Source of the DNA: Humulus lupulus
Taxonomy: Eukaryota; Streptophyta; Magnoliopsida; Rosales; Cannabaceae
Direction: 5' to 3'
DNA length: 64,000 nt
Assembly (NCBI RefSeq): GCF_963169125.1
Contig: NC_084802.1
Span: 20,553,107 to 20,617,106, forward strand
Shown piece by piece: positions 25,340 through 36,560 of this stretch. Position 1 is the stretch's first letter, and each line of letters begins with the position of its first letter. Position numbers and translations under genes: made by a program. The notes beneath the pieces were generated by a model that saw only the letters and a program-made list of their open reading frames with translations, did not search any database and was not told the origin of the DNA.

Positions 25340-25783
25340 GGTATGTATGTTGGACATGTGTAATCTTACATGATTTTAAGATGAATATTTTATTATGATT
25401 CTAGGCTTGTTGTGAAGTACCCCGCACTCTATTCTTGCTTGGGCTTGAGGTAAGGATGTTAGCCAAAATTTCTATGCATTATGTTATGAAAAGCATGAGG
25501 TAATATGTTGTATTATGTTATGAAAAGTATGAACTAATATGATTGGAAGAGTTATGGTGTTATGGAAAGTATGAGATATGGTAAGCTAAAATGTTATGAA
25601 AAGTATGAATTACTATGTCATGATATGAATTATTATGTTTACTTTTACGCTCAAATATATGTTATTTAAATAAATCTATGGTTCCTGATTTGAAATCATT
25701 GAGAATAACTTAGTAGAATTGAATGATTCTTTTATGATTTTACGTGACGTTGTTGTATGAATAGAGTTGTGGTGCAACTTGTG

Positions 25784-25812
25784 CCACGTGTGCATGGCCC
25801 ATGCACACGTGG
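25784..25812. repeat. Perfect 29-bp palindrome, copy 2
   Basis: Same sequence as the first copy, at the same place in the second 474-bp unit. Confidence 0.9.
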
Positions 25813-26256
25813 GGTATGTATGTTGGACATGTGTAATCTTACATGATTTTTAGACGAATATTTGATTATGATTCTAGGCTCGTTGTGAAGTACCCCGCAC
25901 TCTATTCTTGCTTGGGCTTGAGGTAAGGATGTTAGCCAAAATTTCTATGCATTATGTTATGAAAAGCATGAGGTAATATGTTGTATTATGTTATGAAAAG
26001 TATGAACTAATATGATTGGAAGAGTTATGGTGTTATGGAAAGTATGAGATATGGTAAGCTAAAATTTTATGAAAAGTATGAATTACTATGTCATGATATG
26101 AATTATTATGTTTACTTTTATGCTCAAATATATGTTATTTAAATAAATCTATGGTTCCTGATTTAAAATCATTGAGAATAACTTAGTAGAATTGAATGAT
26201 TCTTTTATGATTTTACGTGATGTTGTTGTATGAATAGAGTTGTGGTGCAACTTGTG

Positions 26257-26285
26257 CCACGTGTGCATGGCCCATGCACACGTGG
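26257..26285. repeat. Perfect 29-bp palindrome, copy 3
   Basis: Same sequence as the first two copies; no base has changed in any of the three. Confidence 0.9.
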
Positions 26286-27042
26286 GGTATGTATGTTGGA
26301 CATGTGTAATCTTACATGATTTTAAGATGAATATTTGATTATGATTCTAGGCTCGTTGTGAAGTACCCCACACTCTATTCTTGCTTAGGCTTGAGGTAAG
26401 GAAGTTAGCTAAAATTTCTATGCATTATGTTATGAAAAGTATGAGGCAATATGTTGTATTATGTTATGAAAAGTGTGAACTAATATGATTGGAAGAGTTA
26501 TGGTGTTATGGAAAGTATGAGATATGGTAAGCTAAAATGTTATGAAAAGTATGAATTGCTATGTCATGATATGAATTATTGTATGTTGTATGAAAAGCAG
26601 TAGTGTAGAGTCCAAGAACTTTACTTAGCTAAGTTAGATAGTAGTATTATAGTATTAATAGTATTATCTTTATAACTGTGGATTTTTGGTTCAGACCGGG
26701 ATTTATTTGGACACTCATAGTAGTACTTGTAGATTTTCTAAGTTTAACCTATAGTTTAAGAATATTGATGTTAACCTAAGGTTTGATTAATATGGCTGAT
26801 ATTGAGGATAATATTTATTATACTATAAGGTTTAGACAAGAACCAATAGGATTTTAAGCACATGTTATGTATGGGTGATTAAGGATTAAGTATTTAGAGG
26901 ATTAAATTTAATAAGGGTAAAATTTGAATGCTCTAAGGTCAGTCAGCAGCTTTGAATACGTTTGAGGGCTTAGTCAAGGCTGTTTACTCAATTTGAATTA
27001 AGCTAAAAATGTGTAATTTCGTGTTTAAATAATCAGCGTATG

Positions 27043-27170
27043 CCGATATATCGCAGCTATAGGGGGAGATATATCGCAGCACGTAGATACGGAAAACACG
27101 AAACGATGCACGTTTGCCTCGGGCATAATGGTCTAGGCGATATATCGCCTATAGGGGGTGATATATCGCC
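27043..27170. promoter_or_regulatory. GATATATCGC palindrome cluster in Y1
   Basis: Four sites: CCGATATATCGC (27043), AGATATATCGC (27067), GGCGATATATCGCC (27136, a perfect palindrome) and GTGATATATCGCC (27159). They form two pairs, 180-320 bp upstream of the TATA box. The cluster is kept in the other Y LTRs. Role unknown; a protein-binding or DNA-structure site in U3 is an inference. Confidence 0.6.
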
Positions 27171-27352
27171 TCCTTCAGCATATTTTGAATGTTTTTGAAA
27201 TCATTTTCCATTCAACCCTTCAACCTCTTGATAAGTCCAGCATCCTTTTGAACGAGTCTTCAGCCTCTGCTGAACGACAATTCAAATTATTTTCACTTAA
27301 AAAGCCATTATTTTTATTCAAGTTAAATTAAGATCCTTTCATTCCTAAACTC

Positions 27353-27360
27353 TATAAATA
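27353..27360 (+). promoter_or_regulatory. TATA box of Y1
   Basis: TATAAATA in ACTCTATAAATAGGACCTAG, a phrase kept in most Y copies. Confidence 0.6.
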
Positions 27361-28521
27361 GGACCTAGTACCCAGCCATTATTCATTTTTTGCTCTAAGT
27401 TCAGAGGCTGCAAGTTGCTAGGTGAGTGTGAGAGTGTAAACACTTGGGTTGGGAATCATCAGCTTGATTATCATAACCTTATCAAACACTTGGGGAAGTA
27501 AGGTTTTATAGTATTTTGGCTCAAGGTTTAAATCGGTCTTATAAGTCTTCAAGGTAACCCAAACTCTAGCTCGTTTCTGTACTTTTTCTTTAAAAGTTCT
27601 CATAGTCTTCTACTCAGCCTTCTAACCTTAATCTTTATTTTGGTTAGGAAATCTAAGAACTTGCACATAAGTTTTTGGTAAGTATTTTCTCAATGGTTTA
27701 GTCCTTCCATTCCTTTCATTTCTCTTCTTCACTATACTCACTCTTTTTCAAATGGTTCTTAGGAGTGTTCCAAAGTCCCAACTCGGTCCTCTTATCCCGG
27801 TAATTTTGGTAAGGAATATAGGATAGAATTCATATGTTATATGTTTTATTTGTTATCTTATGTTTTTATGTTATGAAATGTGTTATGTTATGTATGTATG
27901 TAGGCTTGGGCATATGACCCATATGACTAACAAGCCCCAAACGGATTATGGGCATATGACCTACTTATCTAGTAGGACCCCACTAATCTAATGGGCATAT
28001 GACTTGTTTAGTCTATGGGACCCCAAGTAATAATGGCCATTATAGTATGTGTATGATATAAGTGTTATGTTTTTTATGTTTCTTATGAAATTTATGTATA
28101 TGAACTATGTGGTAGATTTTCCTTGCTGGGCATTAGGCTCATTCCTTTTTGTTTATATGTGCAGAAAAATAGCTATAGTGGCGGGTAAGGTTCGTGGATG
28201 CTTGGGGAATGTGTATCGATGATGAATGGATTCAAGGAGTCGAGAGTTCGATTTCGATAATGTAGTCTTTATTTATGGTTTATGTGTATTTTTCCGCACC
28301 TACTTATGTAATCTATTTTCATTTCAATTAAGATATGTTTTTTTTTAAAACAATGGGATCCCATATCCTGCTTTGAGTTTATGTAAGTTTAAACATTGGT
28401 TTTTACAAGTTTTTAATAAAGTATGATCTTTTTCACTTGTAAGTTCTATTAAAGATTAGGGTATATGTATAGTTTTCGTTAATGGTCCAAAAGTCTAGAG
28501 CAGTTGGGTCATTACAAGTAG

Positions 28522-29230
28522 GTTATTAGTGTGTTGAATGCGACACAACAAATGAGTTACTAAGGATATGATGTAACTCATAGGGTGGACGGGATGAGGT
28601 TATTCGATGACCTGAGTTCGTGTTTACCTCATAGAGGAGGTCTTACCGATTTATGCTTTATGCTGGTTACCTCATGATGTGACATGGATAATAGGGGTGT
28701 CATGATCACATGATGTATGATTATGATCATGAGTATGAGTATGAATTTGATATGGTTATATGATATGGATTACCATGAGTTTATGATATGTATGTAGTTT
28801 TCCTTGTGTTTTCTTGAATATTGTTGTATTTGTCTGTACTTCCTTACTGGGTTTTTAGCTCACTCCTTTACTTTCCCCCTTTCAAGTATGCAATAGGGTT
28901 TCTCCTTGCTCGCACAGTGATGTGGGAAGTTCCGATGTCTAGGAATGTATGATGTTGGGCGTGTTATGATCGATTAACAATTAAGATGAGCGCCAAGAAT
29001 ATTAAGAACTTATGTTACAGTTTATGTTTTTAATTACGTCAGTGGGACTTATTATTTTTATTTTATTTTCAAAGACTACATAAAGAAACAACATTTTTAT
29101 TTCAAACTATTAGGCCCAAATTTCATGTTTTATCAAGGCCCCACTGAACCTTTTCTCTAAAATGGTATTTTCTAATAAATATAAGTTGAGCGATGTTTTT
29201 ATAAAGGAATAGATTATGGGGTTCTTACAT
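28522..29230. other. Right end piece of V
   Basis: Continues V after Y1. It has ATGA/TATG-rich simple sequence (28680-28800), the conserved CCTTACTGGG..GCTCACTCC block (about 28841) and ends GGGTTCTTACA. No open frame. Confidence 0.45.
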
Positions 29231-30231
29231 AAGGACCGTAGATCCATGAACCAAAGCTACAATAAGTTCCCGTGAGTTTATTTATGGTAATAAATTATCT
29301 CACAACTTATTAATTCATTGTGACTCCACTATAGACTCGAAATTGAACTCTTGAATTTACACAACGTATTTTCCCAACCAGAAATATGTTATCCATTGTT
29401 ATAACCATTGCAGTTAGTCGATCCTCTATCGATGACTTACTAAAGAGTCGGGTGCAAATTACTATTTTACCCTTCATCGGTATTTTCTCCTTAACTCCCA
29501 CTAAGTTCCTTATAAATGATATTCCCGCAAACTTAATCACATAAATGAGATCTCAATCACTTAACCTTTTGAACAAAACAATTAAGGAAATCATATTTTC
29601 ACTTCTCATACAGAAGTTATAGATTTCATATCTATGAATAATACTCCCACCCAATTACGCTACTAAATCTCCAAGATGTCAGTATGGGCTAGACCGTAGG
29701 GTAAGTTGGTAACGAACAAGTCAAAAAATTTAAATAATATAATTAGCAGAATATTATCACTTAGAATTAAGATCGACTTGACCTATGGTCAATGTTGTGA
29801 CATTGATTAGATTCGATAACAATGATACTTATTTATCTATCAAAAATCAATATTGGTCCTAGTCCAATGTAACCAAATACATCTGATCTTATCTACTTGG
29901 TCAATGCCTTGTAAAAGACATCACACCCTGAATGTGTAAGTAGATCATATCGTAGATTACCTAATCCATGAAAATCCAATGCATTAATCTAATATTAGGA
30001 CTCGTTTTTTCAAACATATAATTACAACTATAATCCACTGTGACCTAGTAACTATAATTGTAACTTTCCATATGTTCGGGATTTTATGAATGTTTGTATT
30101 AATTGAATAAACATGTAATAAAATAGGTGAACAATGTGATTGAATAAACAAAATGATTTTTACTTCTTTTATTGATAATAAAAATGTGCTACATGAGAAA
30201 TGTGATTTTATTAAGGGCATAAAATCCAACA
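29231..30231 (-). repeat. U3 part of the split LTR T
   Basis: Read leftward from TGTTGGATTTTATGCCC it has the length and composition of a Copia U3. It is non-coding. Phrases such as GAACTTAGTGGGAGTTAAGG (minus strand) are typical of long plant Copia LTRs. Confidence 0.55.
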
Positions 30232-30950
30232 ACCAGGACTCAGAAATTGGTGATGAAGAGGAAAATTCAAATATTGCCTTGACCTCTATTTTTTCTGGAT
30301 TAACCCCTAATTTGCAAGTTATTCAAAATCTTGTCTGCTGAAAAAATTCAATTCAAGAAGGAGATAGTTTAGATTGTGAATCCAACGAATCTGATTTGGA
30401 TGAGGTTTCTTTGAAGAAGTCTTACTAAGATATGTATGATCAATGGTTAAAGGTGTGTTCATATTATAGCTTAATGGCAAGAAATATCAAAGAGTTTAAA
30501 AAAAGGAATGAAGAACTTGAATGCATTGTGAAAAACTTTGAGAAAGATATTCTTGCAAAAGATTGTGAAATTAAACTATTACCTAAAGAACTTGATCATA
30601 TGACTAAATGTGTGGAGATTCTCAATCCAAACTCTATGATTTTGGATGATGTAATATGTGCAGGATAAAAAACTGGTAATCTTACAGGAATAGGATCTGA
30701 TGGATTGAAATCCAAAGGAAAAGCTTTTTTTTTTTAAACCTGAAGTTTTTGCCACTATTTCGAAAACTGACCTTTCTACTGGTACATCTCGGGTGTTTGA
30801 CGCCACAAAGCTTTAGTCTGTTGCAACATCTGTAAAACAGACCAAGTTTGTTCAAAAAATGCAAACTGGTCACTTCATTCCAACATGTTATTTTTGTGGC
30901 GTAAAAGGGCACATTCGACCCAGATGTTTTACTATGATGAATTTGTTCAA
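30232..30950 (+). pseudogene. SIRE/Maximus-type gag, C-terminal half (W)
   Basis: The reading passes through an acidic stretch (IGDEEENSNIALTSI), a coiled-coil part (30430-30660: MARNIKEFKKRNEELECIV and LPKELDHMTKCVEILN) and a zinc knuckle CYFCGVKGHIRPRC (C-X2-C-X4-H-X4-C, about 30888-30930). This order and the long coiled coil are typical of the gag of SIRE/Maximus Copia elements, which builds the particle and binds RNA. Several stops break it (for example after NLVC and before DMYDQW). The N-terminal half is missing because T lies directly to the left. Confidence 0.75.
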
Positions 30951-30959
30951 AAATAGGGT

Positions 30960-31382
30960 TTCAACCATTATAGTAAAACAAAAAAGGTTGTTGAAAGAAC
31001 ACCCAGAAAGATTTGGGTAAAGAAAAATGATTTAAAGTGTCTTGTTGCATTTACTTGTCATAAAACGCATGCATCCAATTCATGGTATTTTGATAATGGG
31101 TGTTCTAGACATATGACAGGTGATGTAAGTATACTCACAAATTTCAAATTCTTGAAATATGGTACTGTAAATTTTGATGATGGTATGGCAGGAATATTGT
31201 TGGAAAATGAACCCTAAATCTTGATGGGTTGCCAAAATTGAAAAATGTTTTACTTGTTGAAGGAATTAAAACTAATCTAATTAGCATAAGTCAAATTTGT
31301 GATTAAGGATACATAGTAAATTTTTCTCATAATGATTGTAATGTTGTTGACCAAAATGGTATGAGTGTGTTGAAAGGATATA
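30960..31382 (+). pseudogene. Copia protease and GAG-pre-integrase remnant (W)
   Basis: After the zinc knuckle the reading gives SWYFDNGCSRHMTGD (about 31079-31125). This is the Copia aspartic protease site, where the catalytic motif is usually DSG; here it is DNG. It is followed by LPKLKNVLLVEGIKTN-like text, the pre-integrase region. Frameshifts and stops occur. The protein would cut the polyprotein. The reading stops where the X LTR begins, and the family resumes at 53691. Confidence 0.72.
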
Positions 31383-32466
31383 TGTAGCATCCCAAATTTG
31401 CTAATAAGGCTTAGGGCCTTGATTAGCGTGTCACGAGGGCAATAATTGATTTAATTATGTTAATATATGAATTTGATGATTATGTGATTAGAAATGCATG
31501 TTTAGGTGAATTAAATATGCATGTGGGCCCCATTTGGCTACTAGGGGCATATTTTTAATTTTAGCCCGTTGTGGACCTAAATGTAAATTTGTGTAAGTTG
31601 TGATTGATACCATGAGTGAGTGGTGATATATTCGTGATGCACGATCCGAGATGGTCCTAGGGAGCAGTTTAGTTAAATAGTCACAACAGGGTCAAATACT
31701 TGGCTCGGGAAGAGCCTAGGGGTATTTTGGGAATGTTATATGCGTTCGGGAATTACAGGGTAACGGGTGGTAATTTAGCAATGATTTGGACATGTCAGGA
31801 TTAAACAGGGATTTATAGGAACACTCGAGGAATTAGCGGGACTTGACAATGACGAAATTGCCCTCGGTAGCACTTGAGGATTAGGATAGACTTAAGGGGC
31901 ATTTTAGACTTTTAGCAAGGGATAGATTTGGACCCCTTTGACTACAGAGACTCTAGAGATACTTGGAAGGAAACAGAAAAGGAAAGAAAAACACCAAAGT
32001 ATTTCAGCTCTTGCACTCTCTCTCGGCTCTCTCTCTCGTCCTCTTGGGGACTTAGCTGATCTTTGGAATTTCGGAGGAAAAACTCAGAAACTGAAGCTTG
32101 GAACTTGGGGAAGATAAGCTTAGGGTGTTGGAGAGCAAGTCTAAGCTTGAAATCTTCATTGAGGTAAGGTTACTTGCATGTTTTGATGATCAATTCTGTT
32201 GAGAATGAAATTTATTTAAGTTTTGGACTTAAGATTGAATTTAGTTTAAATTGGGGGTGGGTTAGTTAGCTTTTTGGGGTATCAGCAATGCTTAAGGTAT
32301 GGTAGAGTGATTATGGGACTCAACTCTGACTTGGGGGTGTGTTTAGATTGATTTTTAGGGAAGTTAGCTCGTAAAATGCATGGGAATTCTGGGTTTGGAG
32401 GATCGAGTCGCGGTCATGTTCTTCAGCGCCGTGGCCCGTGTGTGTAGAGTCCAAGAACTTTACTTA

Positions 32467-32580
32467 GCAGCAGCAGCAACAACAGCAGCAGTAGCAGAAG
32501 TAGCAGTAGCAGTAGCAGTAGAAGTAGCAGTAGCAGAAGTAGTAGTAGCAGAAGGAGCAGCAGCAGCAGTAGTAGTAGTA
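32467..32580 (+). repeat. AGC/AGT trinucleotide microsatellite in Y2
   Basis: About 110 bp of AGC, AGT and AGA triplets. It produces a frame rich in Ala and Val that is not a gene. Y1 has only a short TAGTAG at the same place. Confidence 0.85.
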
Positions 32581-33273
32581 TGTTTATTACTGTGGATTTT
32601 GGTTCAAGCCGGGACTTAGTTGAACACTCATAGCAACACTTATAGATTTTATAAGTTTAACCTATAGTTTAAGAATATTAATTATAACACAAGGTTTGAT
32701 TAATATAGCTGATCATGAAGATGATATTTATTATACTATAAGGTTTAGATAGAACCAATAAGATCATGACACTTGTCATGTGCTTGTTTATTGAGAAATT
32801 AAGTATTTTTGAGGAATAGTTTTACAAGAGAAATATTTGAAAACCCCAAAATCTGCCAGCAGCTTTAAAATCGTTATATGACTCAATCAAAGCTGTTTAC
32901 TCAATTCAAATTAGGCTAAAAAAAGTGCAATTACGTGTATAATATTTTAGCGTATGCCGATATATCACAACTCTAGGGGTGATATATCGCCACACGGGGA
33001 ATACGAAAACACGTAACTTTGCACGAACACTTCGAGAGCCTCGGGAATATAAGCCCAGGTGATATATCGCCTACCATGGGCGATATATCGACTCTTGGGC
33101 AAGATTTTTAAACATTTTTGAAACCGAGCTCATTTTAATCCTTAACCTCTTATCAAGCCTCTGAATCTTTTGACCGAGCCTTAAGCCTCTGCTGAATGAA
33201 TATTCAAATGTTTTTCAATTAAATATTCATTATTTTATTCAAGCTAAAAGAAGATCTTTTCATTCTTGAACTC

Positions 33274-33281
33274 TATAAATA
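33274..33281 (+). promoter_or_regulatory. TATA box of Y2
   Basis: TATAAATA in the same conserved phrase as Y1, with GATATATCG palindromes 190-330 bp upstream. Confidence 0.6.
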
Positions 33282-34915
33282 GGACCTAGTACCCAGCCAT
33301 TTCTTTCATTCTTCAAGCTAAGTTCAGAGTCTTCAAGCTGCTAGGTTTACTTTAGAGTGTTAAACACTTGGGTTGGGGTTATAAGCTTTATCATCTTAAG
33401 CTTATTAAATACTTGGGAAGTAAGGTTAATAATGTGTTTTTCGATATCAAGGTGTCGTTCAGTTTTAGTGCATTCAAAGGTATTCCTATTCCTAGTTTAT
33501 TTCTGTATGTTTCATTAGTTTCTTATAGTTTTCTTTACTCAAATCCTAACTTGTTGTTTCTCATTATCTTGGTTAGGTATTTAAGTTCTTTGAACTTAAG
33601 ATTTTTTGTCGGTAAGCTCTTCTTCTCGGTGGTTTAGACTCATTTCTTTTTCATTTCCTTCTTTTAGAAATACTCACCTTCTCATTGTTGGTTTTTAGGA
33701 GTGTTCCAAAATCCCGATATTGTTCTCACATCCCGGTATTGGTAAGGAAAATAGGATAGTTTCTATATGCTTATGTGTTATGTTATGTATATTATGTTAT
33801 GATATGTATATGCTACAATACATTATGTTATGTTTTTATCTAGGGCTCATAATTGCTTAGTTTTCAAGCCCTAGTGTTTATCATTTTCATGTTTAGAGTT
33901 ATGATATACCCTACCTCAGATATTAGACAAAGGACCTAGATGGGTTATCATATACTATCATGTGATCTAACCTACCTCAGATATTAGACAGGGGACGTAG
34001 ATGGTTTATCACATGTCATAATGGCCATTAATATTGTAGTCCTATATGGTATACGTTTTTATAGTCATATGTTTATAGTTTATGTTTATGTGTATGTTTT
34101 ATGCTTTTAGTAGATTTTCCTTGCTGGGCATTAGGTTCATTCCTTTATTTTTATATGTGCAGGAAAATAGTTACGGCGGCGGAAATATTCTTGGCAGCTT
34201 GGGATTGTGTATTGAGGAAGAATGGATTCGGTGGACTGCGTGAATGATTCGAGGACGACGTTGATTTCAGTCTTTTATTATGTTTATATGTATTTTCCGC
34301 TCTTGGTTTTGTAACAAATTTATTTAAGATTTAAGTTATGTTTTATTTTTAAGACAATGGGATCCTATACCCCGCGTTTGTGTATTTTGACATTTCCTTT
34401 ATAGTTTTTAATAAAGTTATGAATGTTTCGTATGTATGTATTCTTAAGAATAGTGTCTATGTATAAGTAGTTTTAATGGTCCAAAGTCTAGAATTAGTTG
34501 GGTCATTACAGTGTGTGTCGAAGAGGCTGGAAAGTCCCTGTTAGCCTGGGCGCGCCGCGGCACAAGGTGTAGCACATCATGGCCTGTGTCCCTCAACAGA
34601 GAGGCATTTTGCCTCTGACTTGAGCACGTCGCGGCCCTTAAGGGGATGGGCCACAACTCAAATGCAAAATAATGGTTGTTTGAAGGTTTTTAGCTCGGGA
34701 ACTCATATGTTAAGGCTTGAGAAGGATTTTACTACCCGGATTGGTAGAATCCAAGGTCTAGAAGGCTATATTTATATTCTGAAGTTATTTATTGGTTTAG
34801 AACTTGATGGATGGTTATTATGAATATGTTGTGACTAGGTTTTCAGTGAGGCTCGGGTTAGGGGACTGTGCTCGTGATCGCGATGCTCAGATAGCTTGGG
34901 ACACAAGTAAGAAAA

Positions 34916-34990
34916 TGGTAGTAATAGTAGAAGTAGTAGTAGCAGTAGTAGCAGTAGGAGGAGTAGTAGCAGTAGGAGTAGTAGTAGCTG
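34916..34990 (+). repeat. GTA-rich microsatellite in Y3
   Basis: GTAGTAATAGTAGAAGTAG and so on, the same site in the LTR as the triplet run of Y2, but with different triplets. Confidence 0.8.
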
Positions 34991-35695
34991 TAGAATTTTA
35001 GTTTTCGTGGATATTGGTCAAAGCCGGGATTTAGTTGGAAATCCATAGAAATATTTATGGATTTTATAAGTTTGAGCCTATAGTTTAGAAATATTAATTT
35101 TAACATAAGGTTTGATTAATATAGCTGTTCCTAGAAATATTATTTATTATAACCTAAGTTTTAGATATAATAATTAAGAACATGACACTTGTCACATGTA
35201 TGTTTTTTAAGGAAGTAAGGATTTTAGATGAATAAATTTATTAAAGGATAGATCTAGAAGGTCTAGAACCTTCTATCAGCTGTTAGGATCATGTTTTACT
35301 TAGTCAAAATGGTTTAAACAAATTCAAGTGTGCTGAAAGTGTGCAAAAATGTGTTTAAAATATCATCGTATGCCAATATATCGCAGCTATAGGGGCTGAT
35401 ATGTCACCTATGATTGATACGGAAAACACGTTGACTTCATAAGAACAAAACCACAGACCCTCGGGGAATAGGTAGGGGCGATATATCGCCTACCCCAGGC
35501 GATATATCAGCTCCACAACCCATTTTTGAATTTTCGTAGAATTCTAAACTAGAAACAACCCTCAACAACTTTGACTCGTTCCTGAACGTCTTTGACCGAG
35601 TTCTGGGCATCTGTTGAACATATAATTCAAATTTATTCAAATTTTAATAATTTATTTATTCATTTTAAAAGGAGTTAGTTTCACTCCTTGAACTC

Positions 35696-35703
35696 TATAA
35701 ATA
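35696..35703 (+). promoter_or_regulatory. TATA box of Y3
   Basis: TATAAATA in CTCTATAAATAGGACCCTTCACTC, close to the form in the other Y copies. Confidence 0.55.
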
Positions 35704-36394
35704 GGACCCTTCACTCAGCCATTCTATTCATCATTCAAGCACAGTTCAGAGCCTCCAAGCTGCTAAGTTTATTCTAAAGAGACACACTAGAGTTTTGGGG
35801 TTAAAGCTTTCAAATCTAAAGCTTTTATAAACACTTGGGAAGTAAGTTTTTGTGTGATTTAGGTGTTCGAGGTATAGATTGAGGTTTTAAGCTATCCAAG
35901 GTATTCTTTATCTTCAGGTTTAGTTCATTATAGTTTCTATTATTCTTTCTTTTATTTCAAAACCTTACTCGTTATAATAACTTTTGGTTAGGTGTTTGAG
36001 TTTCTTGAAACTTAAGGTCTTCGGTAAGTTACTATTGTGATGGTTTAGATTTTCTTTCAACCTTATTTTCTTTAGGAAACTTATGGTTTCTTTATGTTTG
36101 GTTTCAAGAGTTTCAACCCCACTCTTGTCTCCAATATTCCAGTTTTTTGGTAAGGAAAATTAGGTAGTTTAGTATTATGACCTAGTTTATGTTTTGTATG
36201 ACCTAACATTTCAGGTACAATAAAGGGGTAAGTGTGTTTGGCCCTAAGGTGTCCAATGATGTATGACGTACTTATGTCCGGTAGGCTCGGTTGCCAAAAC
36301 TTTATGACGGACCTAAGTGATGTCCCGTGTATGACAGAATTTTGTTCGGGGCTTAATTGCCACCCCCTGTATAAGCACTTATCTTTTTATTATA

Positions 36395-36560
36395 TCTAAC
36401 TTGTTATTATAATCTATGACCTATAGTTATGATTATGACTTATGACCTATGACCTATAGTTATGACTTATGACCTATGATTTATGATCTATGACTTATGA
36501 TTTATGGCTATGACTTAGATTATGATTTATGACTATGATATGATTTAGGTTATGATATGA
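36395..36560 (+). repeat. TATGACY simple array in Y3
   Basis: Many copies of TATGACC/TATGACT/TATGATT, mostly 7-14 bp apart. Not present in Y1 or Y2 at that position. Confidence 0.75.

Larger units (their letters stand above)
25164..26583 (+). repeat. 474-bp tandem repeat, three copies
   Basis: Copies start at 25164, 25638 and 26111 with TTTACTTT(G/T)A(C/T)GCTCAAAT and run to about 26583. They are almost identical, with scattered single-base changes. Each contains a perfect 29-bp palindrome and the phrase GAAGTACCCCGCACTCTATTC (the third copy has CCCCACAC). There is no long open frame. The near-identity points to recent unequal exchange or replication slippage inside V. Confidence 0.92.
26604..28516 (+). 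mobile_element. Solo LTR (Y1)
   Basis: Starts TGTAGAGTCCAAGAACTTTAC, ends AGTTGGGTCATTACA and is flanked by AGTAG on both sides (26599-26603 and 28517-28521). Length 1913 bp. Four GATATATCGC palindromes lie at 27043-27170 and the TATA box at 27353. Near its end it has CCTTGCTGGGCATTAGGCTCATTCC. No primer-binding site follows. It is the type copy of the Y family, which has four more members in this window. Confidence 0.93.
5480..29230 (+). mobile_element. Very long LTR-like block (V), heavily interrupted
   Basis: Starts TGTAGCACACC at 5480 and ends GGGTTCTTACA at 29230, an LTR-like TG...CA pair. Flanking pentamers are TAATG and TAAGG, a duplication with one mismatch. The sequence is present in pieces: 5480-5843, 21165-22585, 24145-26603 and 28517-29230, separated by A, U and Y1. 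If V is one LTR its unnested length is about 5 kb, long but possible for Tekay-like Gypsy elements. Near its end it has the block CCTTACTGGG..GCTCACTCC also seen in the X, Y and U LTRs. It carries no coding sequence. The joins are inferred, and the 5' end in particular rests on one TG and the imperfect duplication. Confidence 0.45.
1825..30231 (-). mobile_element. Split Copia-type LTR (T), reverse orientation
   Basis: On the minus strand an LTR-like sequence begins at 30231 with TGTTGGATTTTATGCCC, a typical Copia LTR start. It is present in three pieces: 30231-29231, 5479-5085 and 2370 down to about 1825. The gaps between them are the X1 solo LTR and the V block. The pieces join logically: the text before V ends with a stretch typical of this LTR type (30231 to 29231), and the text after V continues through 5479-5085. 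Unnested length is roughly 2 kb. A minus-strand TATA box lies at 2255-2262. The right end abuts W gag, so T probably inserted into W. The left boundary and the other LTR are outside the window or unrecognised. Confidence 0.55.
32443..34510 (+). mobile_element. Solo LTR (Y2)
   Basis: Starts TGTAGAGTCCAAGAACTTTAC and ends GTTGGGTCATTACA, with GTGTG on both sides (32438-32442 and 34511-34515). Same layout as Y1. It differs mainly by a long trinucleotide run near its start and scattered changes. Confidence 0.92.

Noticed and set aside
25164..26583. CRISPR-like regular repeats
   Set aside because: Units are 474 bp with no spacers, and the DNA is a plant genome; it is a simple tandem triplication.
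32380..32619. Ala/Val-rich open frame of 79 codons
   Set aside because: It is the AGC/AGT microsatellite of Y2 read in frame, with no conserved domain.
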